A DNA stretch of 64,000 nucleotides from Chelativorans sp. J32 (GTDB lineage Bacteria > Pseudomonadota > Alphaproteobacteria > Rhizobiales > Rhizobiaceae): positions 1-64,000 of the forward strand of contig NZ_JAEQ01000003.1 in the NCBI RefSeq assembly GCF_000518985.1, written 5' to 3'. The first letter of the stretch is position 1, and every line of letters begins with the position of its first letter. A program made the translations under genes and the position numbers. Under the pieces are notes generated by a model, which saw nothing but the letters and a program-made list of their open reading frames with translations, was not told where the DNA came from and did no database searches. Below, piece by piece: positions 26,065 through 34,580 of the stretch.

Positions 26065-27192
26065 TTACAGGCTTGCTTCGAGCATCGCTTCGTAATCGGT
26101 GTCGATGCAACGCGCGGGTTGGTCCGGTGGCTGTGGTCCTTCAGGGCGCCCCGGACGATGCCGGGGAACATCGCGCGCGTCACGCCCAGTTGGGCCAAGC
26201 CTGTCGGCAAGCCGAGCCCGTTCAGTCATGGCGCGCGCGGACGGCCCCACCTGGGCACCCGCAGGCCAGGTCCATCGCCTTGCCATGCGGTCGAGCTTGT
26301 CCTCCTCGCGCACCGACGCGGCCGCCTCGTTGAGACGATCACAGTCGGCAGGAACATCGCGTTCAGCGTGCCGTGATACAGCCGCGGATCGATGCCGCCG
26401 AGCGATTGGCTCAGGTTGCGCACGCACCCGAGCCCCTTCTGGAACGCCAGCGCGCCTTGCATCGACGCGCTCATCATGTTCAGCCGCGCGTCGCGGTTGC
26501 CGGGCTGCCGCGTTGCGCGCTCGATGTGGCGCCAGGCGCGCCGCAGCCCATCGAGAGCGATGCCGTCCGCGGGCGGTTTTGAAGGCGGGCGACAGGAAGG
26601 TCTCGATGCAGTGTGCGATCGCATCCATCCCCGTGGCCGCCGTCAGCGGGGCGGTAGGCCCACGGTCAGTGCCGGGGCGCAGATCGCGACCTTGGGCACG
26701 ACGAAAGGCGAGATCACACCGACCTCGCGGCCATTGTCGAGGATGAGGATCGCCTCCCGGCCCACTTCACTGCCGGTGCCGGCGGTCGTCGGGACGGCGA
26801 TGACGGGGCCGTGCGGGAGGTGATGCGATCGGCCTCGCCTTCGATCACGGCAAAGCTTTGCAGCGGGGCGTCGTGTGCCGCGCAGACGGGACGCCTTTGA
26901 CGAGATCGATGGACGAGCCGCCGCCCAAGGCAACGATGCCATTGCGATCGCCCTCCTTGTACGCGCGCGCACCGCCCGCGCACGGCAGCCTCGTTCGGGT
27001 TCGGCGGAGTGCCGTCATAGAGGGCAACGGTGTCCGCGTGCGCGAGCGCGTCGAGGGTGTCGATGATGCCGGCCGCCTTCACGCCTGGTCCGTCACGATC
27101 AGCGGACGGCGGATGCCTGCCCCTTCGCATTGCTGCCTAGGTGATGGCGCCGAACTCGAACTGGATCTGGGTAATGTCGTTGAGAGAGCCAT
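26065..27192 (-). pseudogene. iron-type alcohol dehydrogenase gene with many frameshifts (copy 4)
   Basis: Fragments in all three frames keep the family order: [112 protein letters not shown] and a terminal YEAMLEASL. It is clearly more distant from the three intact copies than they are from each other and has higher GC. With the decayed aldehyde dehydrogenase it forms a two-gene remnant operon inside the LysR repeat, probably the former targets of that LysR protein. Confidence 0.82.
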
Positions 27193-27321
27193 GGCAATAA
27201 GCACTGATTATTGCACACGCGCCGGCCGAGATCACCGCCACAGGGCCGCTTCCGATGCTTTTTTAGGGCGACGCCCTGGCGGGATACAGCGCTGACCGGC
27301 GCGGTCGCGCCGACCTGATGC

Positions 27322-28248
27322 TCAGGACTGGCGATGGACCAATTCGTCGATCAGCAGTTTGGCGGCCGGCGGGACCTGCGCCCCCTTGCGGGTGACGAGC
27401 TCATAGGGCTCGCTTCGCGACGTCAGGGCCAGGGGCAGGATGCGCGTCATCTGCCGGTGCGCGAAGAACTGCGCGACTTCGATCGATACCAGGGCTACGA
27501 AGGACGGGTTGGCCTGCAGCAGCGCCAGCGTCGCAAAAGCGGAGGTCGTCTCGAGCAGGTGCTGCGGGAACCGGATCCCGCAATCGCGGTATTCGCGTTC
27601 GAGCAAGAGCCGCATCGGCATGTTCGCGCGGTATACCACCCATCTGTATGGCGCCAGCTCCTGCAGGGTGAGCTTCTTCGCGTGCCGCAGCGGATGGCCG
27701 ACGTTCGCGATCACCGCGAGCGTTTCATCCTGCAGCTTCACGCTGTCGTAGACCTGCGGCGCCTGGCTGATGGTCGTGCGGCAGATCGCCAGGTCGAGCC
27801 GGCCGGCGTCGAGCTGGGCCAGGAGCGCGGCGCTGGTGTCCTCGACGATCTCGACGGACAAGTCCGCCTGCCGCGCAACGAGCGCGGAGACGGCATCGGT
27901 GAGCAGCGGCACCGCGCCCATGATGACGCCGGCCGCCACCCGCCCGCCCTGGCCGCGCATGATTCCGACGATCTCGTCGCGCAAGTGCGCGAGATCCGTC
28001 TGGATCAGGCGCGCATAGCGGATCACGCAATGGCCGACGGCATTGGGCTCCAGGCCTCGGTTGGTGCGAACGAACAGCGGCGTGCCGAAGGTCGTCTCGA
28101 TCTCCTGCAATGCCTTGCTCGCGCCTGGTTGCGTCAACGCGACCTGCTGCGAGGCCTTCAGGAGCGAGCCATGCTCGCCCAGCGCGACTAGGAGCCGCAG
28201 CTGTTTCAGGTGGAGCCTGGAAATGATCGAGTGGAGCGGTGGGGTCAT
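27322..28248 (-). CDS. LysR-family transcriptional regulator (GbpR-like)
   Basis: A 308-residue LysR protein. The N-terminal winged helix-turn-helix (about 12-70) contains HLKQLRLLVALGEHGSLLKA and LTQPGASKALQEIE; the rest is a periplasmic-binding-fold effector domain (GAVPLLTDAVSAL, LAICRTTISQAP, ETLAVIANVGHPL). The frame is complete. The pattern resembles GbpR-type regulators of sugar metabolism. A short start of a divergent gene lies at 28302. The gene faces away from ADH3 and lies beside the decayed ADH and aldehyde dehydrogenase, so it may have lost its targets. Its 5' end is duplicated at 22085. Confidence 0.88.
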   Translation of the reverse strand: MTPPLHSIISRLHLKQLRLLVALGEHGSLLKASQQVALTQPGASKALQEIETTFGTPLFVRTNRGLEPNAVGHCVIRYARLIQTDLAHLRDEIVGIMRGQGGRVAAGVIMGAVPLLTDAVSALVARQADLSVEIVEDTSAALLAQLDAGRLDLAICRTTISQAPQVYDSVKLQDETLAVIANVGHPLRHAKKLTLQELAPYRWVVYRANMPMRLLLEREYRDCGIRFPQHLLETTSAFATLALLQANPSFVALVSIEVAQFFAHRQMTRILPLALTSRSEPYELVTRKGAQVPPAAKLLIDELVHRQS

Positions 28249-28284
28249 GCCTGGGTTGCGTAAGTGTTATACCGAGGTCACATC
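28090..28284. repeat. direct repeat copy 2 (5' part of the LysR gene and promoter)
   Basis: About 195 bp matching 22085-22277 in the same orientation, with few differences until both end at the shared CGAGNTCACATC. Homology ends in the LysR promoter on one side and about 53 codons into the gene on the other. Such a repeat can arise by unequal crossing-over or as a scar of a duplicated segment, and could still recombine to delete the 6 kb between the copies. Confidence 0.85.
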
Positions 28285-28301
28285 GACCGCAAGGATTTCA
28301 A

Positions 28302-28397
28302 ATGAAGATCATTGGCGGTCCTCCGCCAGATTGGGTCCCACACTACAGAGAGATCGCGGCTGCTGCCGATGAGGCCAGGACAGCGATAACCACCTAG
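28302..28397 (+). pseudogene. short frame divergent from lysR, probably a truncated gene start
   Basis: A 31-codon frame, MKIIGGPPPDWVPHYREIAA then AADEARTAITT, with AAGGA upstream. It starts 54 bp from the LysR ATG in the opposite direction, where a LysR target gene usually begins. The sequence looks protein-like but is too short to assign. The next 260 bp hold no recognisable gene. Confidence 0.35.
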
Positions 28398-28659
28398 AGC
28401 CATAACTCATCTAAGGCCGCTCCGTTCAGATACGGCGACGAATGACCGGGAATCGTGAATATGACTCTCTGCGGTGGATAACGCGACCGGCGTTGCGCTA
28501 AGTTGGCCACAACGACAGGAGGGATCACATCTTTGGTCGAACTAGTGCGGGTTGTCATCACCGCGGCGCCGGTCACCGGTTGCATGCGGAGGGACCCGAG
28601 GCTATCGCCGGTTGCGAGGAACTTTCGCTTGGATTGCAAGGCTTTTTCGAGAAAACCAC

Positions 28660-28724
28660 TGCAGCTGAGCCGTTGCGGCACCGATGCCGTGGCTTGCGCT
28701 CGTTACGATCACATTCGGTCTCAC
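28660..28724 (-). pseudogene. N-terminal SDR fragment after ADH3
   Basis: From a GTG at 28724 the minus strand reads VRPNVIVTSASHGIGAATAQ, the nucleotide-binding start of an SDR (compare MRPIVLITGASHGIGATTAC of the intact gene). The first Gly of the TGxxxGxG motif has become Ser and homology is lost after about 20 codons. It lies 41 bp after ADH3, repeating the ADH-SDR order of the other two copies. Confidence 0.7.
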
Positions 28725-28764
28725 TGAATTGCCTCCTCGCTCCTTATCTGAGGGCGTTTGCAGC

Positions 28765-29892
28765 TTAGAAAACGGTCTCAAGGATCGCGGCGTAGTCTTC
28801 CTTGCTCAGCGAACGTGGATTTGTGGGATGACTGTGGTCTGCGATGGCTCGCTCACACACCCAATCGATGACGTGCCGGGGGACCCCCAGTTCGGACAAT
28901 CTGGGCGTGATGCCCAGACTACGATTCAACCCGTCCAGCGCATCTGCGAGCGTTGTATGTTCAAGCCCCGCCAGGCGCTCGAGGTGGCCGACCTTCTGAG
29001 CCACGGCTTCAACTTCCACGTTCCACCGAAGGACGGTCGGCATCAAAATGGCGTTGAGCGTCCCATGATGGAGCTTAGCCTCCTTGAGGCCGCCCAATGC
29101 ATGGCTAAGCGCATGGACGGCTCCAAGCCCCTTCTGGAATGTCATGCCCCCTTCGAGGGCACCCATCATGAGTTCGGTCCGCGCCTCTGCGTTCGCGCCA
29201 TCTGCGTAGGCGACAGGCAAAGCCTTCCAGATGCGTTGGAAGCCGTCGGTGGCAATTGCCTCTGCAGGCGGATTATAACGGGGGGAAAGGTACGTCTCGA
29301 TACAATGCGACAGTGCGTCGAGTCCTGTCGAGGCCGTCAGAGCCGGGGGGAGCCCCATTGTCAACCCTGGGTCGCAGATCGCCCTGCGCGGGATGAGGTA
29401 GGGGCTGATAAATCCGAGCTTGCGGCCGTCATCCAGTGTGATCAGTGCCGCGCGCCCAACTTCGGACCCGGTGCCGGCCGTGGTCGGGATGGCCACGAGC
29501 GGCGCCACCGCGCTAGTGATGCGTGCCACCCCGCCCAGGATCGCTGCATAGTGCTCAAGTGCACCATCATGCGTGGCGAGCAGCGCCACGCCCTTGGCCA
29601 AGTCGATCGGAGAGCCCCCGCCAATCGCCACCACCCCATCGCAGTCGCCTTGCCTGTAGAGCTCGAGACCAGCAGCAACCGCGCTCTCAGTCGGGTTGGA
29701 GGGAACGTCCAGAAAGACTGGCGCCGTTTTCAGAAACTGGAAATCCAGGCGTTCAAGCAGACCAGCAGATTTGATACCGTGATCACTGATCACAAGAGGG
29801 CGCGATACGCCGAGTTCGCGCAAAATTCCCGCTAATGACCCGGCCGCTCCAAACCCGAAAGTGATGTTTGTAAGGTAGTTTATATTGTTCAC
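28765..29892 (-). CDS. iron-containing alcohol dehydrogenase, copy 3
   Basis: A 375-residue intact iron-type alcohol dehydrogenase with [68 protein letters not shown] and HHGTLNA. The start is taken as GTG 29892 (NNINYLTN) because AAGGAG lies nine bases upstream and this matches the N-terminus of copies 1 and 2; a longer frame to 30030 would run through the operator. The gene stands behind operator copy 5. Three intact near-identical enzymes in one window suggest gene dosage or divergent substrates. Confidence 0.88.
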   Translation of the reverse strand: MNNINYLTNITFGFGAAGSLAGILRELGVSRPLVISDHGIKSAGLLERLDFQFLKTAPVFLDVPSNPTESAVAAGLELYRQGDCDGVVAIGGGSPIDLAKGVALLATHDGALEHYAAILGGVARITSAVAPLVAIPTTAGTGSEVGRAALITLDDGRKLGFISPYLIPRRAICDPGLTMGLPPALTASTGLDALSHCIETYLSPRYNPPAEAIATDGFQRIWKALPVAYADGANAEARTELMMGALEGGMTFQKGLGAVHALSHALGGLKEAKLHHGTLNAILMPTVLRWNVEVEAVAQKVGHLERLAGLEHTTLADALDGLNRSLGITPRLSELGVPRHVIDWVCERAIADHSHPTNPRSLSKEDYAAILETVF

Positions 29893-30004
29893 GCTGGTAC
29901 GCTCCTTGATATTCGCCCACATGCATCGCTGCAACCACCGGCTGTCATCAGGCACGTTCGCGCCGCCGGTGGGTACCAACGAGCGAGCTCCTTGGAACCA
30001 TTGA

Positions 30005-30058
30005 GTCCATAATATGGACATTTTGCCCAAGCATTAGGCGGAACTCCGCAATTGTCAA
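30005..30058 (-). promoter_or_regulatory. promoter and composite operator of ADH3 (copy 5)
   Basis: Minus-strand -35 TTGACA (30053-30058), 17-bp spacer, -10 AATGCT (30030-30035), directly followed by the operator at 30005-30029. On the plus strand it reads GTCCATAATATGG followed by ACATTTTGCCCA. It holds three half-sites (GTCCA, TGGAC, GCCCA), the first two forming a perfect palindrome around ATAAT. Confidence 0.75.
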
Positions 30059-30525
30059 GCTCCGCCTTGTGATTGCGGCAAGGTCATTCGATTCATCGCA
30101 AGCCGATTTGATTGTGGCTTTGCTGCATCTGCAGACTGGAACGTACGGATGGGAAATTGTGGGGCGACCTGGTCGCCGTCTTGACAACGACACTGCAGGC
30201 GGCCTTCCTGGATTTGGACGAGTTGACCCCTTTACGGCCACTTAGACGACCGCCCTGGAAGAGATGGTACTGGAACCACCGACATGCTGATTTCGTCGAA
30301 GGCCAGCTGACGCCGCGAACTCGGGACATGGGGGATCTTCCTCTCCCCGCACCAAACGCCTTGGCAGGAGATCCATCGCGCGACCGTCGACCAGTCCGGG
30401 AAGAGCCGCATCAAGTCGGCGGTTCACTATAGCGCATTGCCCAATTCAAAGGCCTCCCGCGCGGCAACCATGATGGTTGCAGCAATTCGCGCCGGCAGTG
30501 ACACCCCGAACCGGAAGGAAAACCG
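30059..30525. other. no recognisable gene
   Basis: The stretch between ADH3's promoter and the hydroxyacid dehydrogenase remnant has no convincing frame. A minus-strand frame with LFPDWSTVARWISCQGVWCG and ARQLAFDEI-like segments looks faintly protein-like but I cannot name it. Confidence 0.35.
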
Positions 30526-31407
30526 TTGTCGAAACCCGCTCCCATCGTGCTGATATCAGGCTGGATGCACGAGCATGCCGGGTGCATGCTCAGAACATTT
30601 CAACCTGGTCGAAACTCCTGACTGTGACATTCATGCCCATCTGTCGCCGGAGGTACGAACTTCGATTCGTGGCGTGGCCTGTCGTGCCAGAATCGATCGG
30701 CAGTTCATCGACTCCCTTCCCAAGTTCGAGATCATCGCTAGCTACGGCGTCGGCTACGACGCCGTGGATGCTGCCTACGCACGCAGCAAGAATATCATCG
30801 TCACAAACACGCCTGATGTCCTGAATGAGGAGGTCGCCGATCTCACCTGGGCTCCTTATCAGCGTCGTGCGTGAGATACCCAAGGCGGAAGCCTTCGTGC
30901 GCGAGGGCCGGTGGAAAGCCTCGGACTACCCGCCGTCTGACGCTACGGAACCGCAGGGTCGGCATCTACGGAATGGGGCGGATCGGTCGCTGCATCGCCT
31001 GACGAATTGAAGCATTTGGGCTTCCGTTGCCTATGACAGCCGGCACCCGGCGGACGGAGTCGCGTACGACTACTTTCCTTCGCTGCTGCAACTTGCCAGC
31101 GCCGTCGATGTGCTCTCTCCATCGTGCCGGGGGATCGGCCGACCGCAAACAGCGTGAATGCTGAGGTGCAGCGTGTTCATCAATGTGGGCCGCGGAAGCG
31201 TCGTGGACGAGGATGCGCCGTCAGCGTCCTGCGCGCAGAGGCCATTGCGGCGGCCGGCCTCGACGTGCTCGCGGACGAACCCAATGTCTCCGACGACCGC
31301 TGGCGCTCGATAACCTGACGATCCTGCCCCATATCGGACCCGCGTCGGTCAGTACGCGCACCGCCATGGCGGACCTCGTGGCGCAGAACGTGATCGCCTG
31401 GTTCTAG
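30526..31407 (+). pseudogene. 2-hydroxyacid dehydrogenase gene with several frameshifts
   Basis: Paralogue of the intact enzyme at 7434. Pieces in changing frames are VLISGWMHEHAGCML, IRGVACRARIDRQFIDSLPK, FEIIASYGVGYDAVDAAYAR, NIIVTNTPDVLNEEVADL, ISVVREIPKAEAFVREGRWK, FINVGRGSVVDE, AIAAAGLDVLADEPNV and LTILPHIGPASVSTRTAMAD. At least four frame changes occur and the nucleotide-binding GMGRIG segment is interrupted. A GGAAGG site before TTG 30526 survives. It probably once lay in the same operon as the cupin and dctP downstream. Confidence 0.85.
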
Positions 31408-31578
31408 GTTGGAGCGGCGCTCACACCCGTGACCTGGGGGCTGAACCCTCGACAGCATCCGATCGGCTGCCGAGGCGCATCCTCCCAATCAGAATGCAGC
31501 GATGCCACCATCAAAGCCAATCGGCGATGCGGTGAATCGAGTCCCTGTCTCTGGGCTCTGAAGCGCGGCGGCGAGGCG

Positions 31579-31640
31579 TTGACAATCTGCCAATAGTCTG
31601 CCCATTATGAGTTGTTGGACATCGTGTCTATATTATGGAC
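31579..31640 (+). promoter_or_regulatory. promoter and composite operator of the cupin-dctP operon (copy 6)
   Basis: Plus-strand -35 TTGACA (31579-31584), 18-bp spacer, -10 CATTAT (31603-31608), seven bases, operator 31616-31640 in reverse orientation: TGGACATCGTGTCTA then TATTATGGAC. Its reverse complement lines up with copy 5 at most positions, including GTCCATAATAT. The cupin GTG start lies 76 bp further on. Confidence 0.72.
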
Positions 31641-31715
31641 GCTCTCTCAGTTCGGTGCTTGGGGGGTTGAGCGGTTGGCGATGTCGGCAACGGTCAAGTA
31701 GATAAGGAGGAGAGC

Positions 31716-32705
31716 GTGAGAAATTTATGGAAAGGCGGATTGGCTATCGCGGGTGCGATAGCGATAAGCGCGATGGGGATGACGGGGGCTCTTGCACAAA
31801 CCGTGAATGCTTGGACGCCAAAGCCGTTAGAACCGGCGCCATACGTGAAAGGGCATAAGCCGCATACGAAGCTGAGTGAGGTACTCGCCGATAAAGACCC
31901 CTTCAAAAGTTGGACCCACAAAGTTGTCGATGATAAACACCTGAGAGCTGAATATGTGGGTTTGAAGGTAGGCGATGCGACGAGGCCCGTACTGGTCGCG
32001 GATCACCAAACCGCCTTTATTGTCTGGGAGGGTGAGATTGAAGTCACCATCCAGGGTGTGGAACCGTTTGTAGCCACCAAGGGTTTCATGGTGCGGGTTC
32101 CCTTCCGCCGGGAGTTCTCACTGAAGAACGTGGGTTCGACGCCGTCGCTGCACTTTGCAATCTGGAATGCAAACGCTACCATTCTTTACCCGCAAGCATC
32201 AGCAACTTTGCCAAAGCCACCGAAGGCTCAAGGGTGGTACCTGAGTCGACTTGATGCCCCCGATAGCTTAACCCGACAGCCTGAGCCTATTTTCTACGAC
32301 TTCCTTGCTCAGCCCGCAGCCGGTGCATTCGTAAGCGATGATCGCATGTTCGTTAACCGCATCCGCGGCCAAGCGCGCAATTGTGACCCTCAGCCCGCCA
32401 CGAACATCGGACATTTCCACGTCGATTATGCTGAGTTCTGGTTCATCATGGAAGGTCAGATCAGCTACAACATCGAAGGCTTGCCCTTCTTTGTCGCAGA
32501 GCCCGGCGATATCGTCTATGTCCCGGCCGGCCGCTGGCACTCGGCGGCGAACCATTGTCCGGGGTTCGACACGCGGATTGCCATCAACGGCTATCCGAGG
32601 GGTTCGCATCACTGGCCTGTTGCCGCCCAACCGCCAGTACCCCCAATCGAAGGAGGGCGTCCTCCCCACGCAGGTCGTCCTCCCCAGCACGCCCAAAACC
32701 CCTGA
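31716..32705 (+). CDS. exported double-cupin protein
   Basis: A 329-residue protein with signal peptide MRNLWKGGLAIAGAIAISAM, cleaved after ALAQ. Two cupin-like halves follow: about 85-150 (AFIVWEGEIEVTIQG, then MVRVPFRREFSLKN) and about 225-290 (IGHFHVDYAEFWFIMEGQIS, then VAEPGDIVYVPAGRWHSAAN). The second half has the metal-ligand pattern HxH...E...H; the first lacks clear histidines. It is probably periplasmic and may be a metal-dependent isomerase, oxygenase or binding protein; the reaction is unknown. GTG start with AAGGAGGAGA. A truncated paralogue is at 15542. Followed by a dctM remnant and dctP. Confidence 0.8.
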   Translation: MRNLWKGGLAIAGAIAISAMGMTGALAQTVNAWTPKPLEPAPYVKGHKPHTKLSEVLADKDPFKSWTHKVVDDKHLRAEYVGLKVGDATRPVLVADHQTAFIVWEGEIEVTIQGVEPFVATKGFMVRVPFRREFSLKNVGSTPSLHFAIWNANATILYPQASATLPKPPKAQGWYLSRLDAPDSLTRQPEPIFYDFLAQPAAGAFVSDDRMFVNRIRGQARNCDPQPATNIGHFHVDYAEFWFIMEGQISYNIEGLPFFVAEPGDIVYVPAGRWHSAANHCPGFDTRIAINGYPRGSHHWPVAAQPPVPPIEGGRPPHAGRPPQHAQNP

Positions 32706-32774
32706 TCTCAAACTGGTCTAGTGGTGGCCCGCCCGCATCGCGAGAGCGGGCCGCTCAGGTGTCGCACACCTTTG

Positions 32775-32987
32775 GTGAAGACGGCAGGCATCGACCCGGT
32801 GTTTTGGGGTTCTGTTCATCCTGACTGCAACGATCGGCATGATCACACACCGCCAGTGGGCGCCGTCCTCGACACGATGATCAGTACAGGCAACATGCCC
32901 TTCGCTTCAGTGGACAGGGGTGCGATGCAGTTCCTCTTGGCCGAACCGGCCATTCTCGTACTGCCGGTCCTGTTTCCTCATTCGTGA
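32775..32987 (+). pseudogene. 3' remnant of a TRAP large membrane subunit gene (dctM)
   Basis: After a frame change the plus strand reads AGIDPVFWG, ATIGMITPPVGAVLDT and GAMQFLLAEPAILVLPVLFP, matching the end of the intact DctM at 38612 (AGIDPVYFGVIFM, VGMITPPVGTVLNT). Only about 70 codons are left. It lies directly upstream of dctP, preserving the ancestral order dctM-dctP. Confidence 0.78.
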
Positions 32988-33036
32988 CAGGACCGGTGTC
33001 CTGGTTCCCGTGAACCGATTTCTGGGAGGTTAAACT

Positions 33037-34032
33037 ATGAAAGTATTGCTTCTAACGGCGGCAGTTCTAGGAGGGCTTCTGGCTGCCGCTCCGGCCATGG
33101 CTCAGAATGCGCGCTTGGGCTACGTGCCTACGGAAGACCATCCGGTCGGACAGGCTTCGCGCCATTTTGCGGAGCTGGTGGAAGAAAAGACGGGCGGGCG
33201 CATCAAGATCGACACGTTCGGCAATGGCGTGCTCGGCAGCGAGCCCGAGATGCAGGCGTCGGTTCAGGCCGGCTTCATCGATATCATGGTTGGCCCCACG
33301 CCCAACCTGGTCGGCGTCGTTCCGCAATTCATGATCTTCGACCTTCCGTTCTTCTATAAGGACTTCGCTGCGGCCGATGCCGTCATGGACGGCGAGGTCG
33401 GCGAGCAGCTGTTTGCGCAGCTCAAGGAAAAGACCGGCATCGTCGGACTGGCTTGGTGGGATAACGGCTTCCGCCACATGACCAACAAGATTCGCCCCGT
33501 CAACACCGTGGAGGATATGGCTGGGCTCAACATCCGGGTTATACCTAACCCGTTGTTCATTGCGACCTGGACGGCCTTGGGCACCAATCCGACGCCGCTC
33601 CCTTGGCCTGAGCTTTACAGTGCCCTCGAAAACGGCGCCGTCGACGGCCAAGAGACGCCGTACGCCCTTATCTACACCGCCAGGTTCTATGAGGTGCAGT
33701 CCCATTTGGCTAAGACAGGGCACGTCTATACGCCCTTTGTTCTTCTTGCCAGCCAGAAATGGTTTGGAAGCCTCTCCGAGGAAGACAAGGCAGCCGTCAT
33801 GGAAGCTGCGAAGGAATCGGCAGCCTTCCAACGGGAGCTTTCTCGCAAGGACGCAGAGAATTTGGAGGCGGAGCTTGAGGCGAAGGGTTTCAAGATTACC
33901 CGACCCACGCCTGAAGCGCTCGCAGCCATGAGCGAACGCGTTGCGCCTGTCGTGAAAGAGTTCAGCGAAAAGATCGGGGTCGATCTGGTCGAGAAGGCGC
34001 GCGCCGATATGGCCGCGGTTGCCAAGCCGTAA
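33037..34032 (+). CDS. dctP: TRAP transporter solute-binding protein DctP
   Basis: A 331-residue periplasmic binding protein with signal peptide MKVLLLTAAVLGGLLAAAPA (cleavage after AMAQ). DctP features are HPVGQASRHFAELVEEKTGG, FIDIMVGPTPNLVGVVPQFM, LNIRVIPNPLFIATW (usual ligand Arg) and ENGAVDGQETPYALI. It delivers an organic acid, probably a sugar acid, to DctQM. Its membrane partners are 4.6 kb away on the other strand (38612-40431); the local dctM is a remnant. GGGAGG precedes the ATG. It is followed by a 22-codon remnant of araD1. A fused remnant of a paralogue lies at 11435. Confidence 0.93.
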   Translation: MKVLLLTAAVLGGLLAAAPAMAQNARLGYVPTEDHPVGQASRHFAELVEEKTGGRIKIDTFGNGVLGSEPEMQASVQAGFIDIMVGPTPNLVGVVPQFMIFDLPFFYKDFAAADAVMDGEVGEQLFAQLKEKTGIVGLAWWDNGFRHMTNKIRPVNTVEDMAGLNIRVIPNPLFIATWTALGTNPTPLPWPELYSALENGAVDGQETPYALIYTARFYEVQSHLAKTGHVYTPFVLLASQKWFGSLSEEDKAAVMEAAKESAAFQRELSRKDAENLEAELEAKGFKITRPTPEALAAMSERVAPVVKEFSEKIGVDLVEKARADMAAVAKP

Positions 34033-34088
34033 AGGTCTTGTCGCGCCGGAGCCGTTTGCCTGCTCCGGCGTCCATTGGCAGAAGCATG

Positions 34089-34157
34089 ATGCATCTGGTT
34101 CAGTTTGAAGTGGCAGGCAGTGTGTGCGGTGGACGGGCCGTCGCAGACACCAAGTAG
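34089..34157 (+). pseudogene. 5' remnant of an AraD1-type dehydratase gene
   Basis: A 22-codon frame MHLVQFEVAGSVCGGRAVAD-TK ends in TAG. It resembles the start of the AraD1 gene at 12346 (MRLIQFESRDAGRAVGVVED). It lies 56 bp after dctP, the same position araD1 holds after the dctP remnant at 12274. The rest of the gene is missing. Confidence 0.6.
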
Positions 34158-34580
34158 TTGGGGAGCAAGAGGATTTGTGTGGCAGCTAGTCGCCTGTGAT
34201 CAATTTGCAGGCGGTTGAGATTGCGGTGTTTTCGGCGGGCTTTCGAAGTCTCGGTTTGCAGGCTTGTGACGATCTGGCGGCAATTCCTTGCGTTCGTGGG
34301 TATACGCGAAGGGACTTGGCATTCCGGGCACGCTCTGCGGAGATCGAAGACGGAGCTTCGCCTTTGCGCCCCGAAAGCCCGAACCGACGCCGGACATAGT
34401 TGCGGACGGAGCAGCACCGGGCGGCGGATCTCGTTCAGCAGGGCCGCCGGCCCGGCGATCCAGTCGGCCTGGCGCGCTCCGCGGCGGCGAAAGTGGAAGC
34501 GATGCTCAGGTCCTCAGGCCCAGGCCGTATTTACGATCGTTCAGCCCTGACCGGTGCGATGACAATGCATCCCCGGGCAT
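34158..34580. other. no recognisable gene between the catabolic and secretion regions
   Basis: Open frames in both directions have no known domain. This is the junction between the eroded catabolic block and gspK; its plain appearance and lack of IS ends leave the cause of the junction open. Confidence 0.35.

Noticed and set aside
28765-30030. Longer alcohol dehydrogenase 3 starting at 30030
   Set aside because: The extension runs through the predicted promoter and operator and does not match the paralogues; the GTG at 29892 has a good ribosome-binding site.
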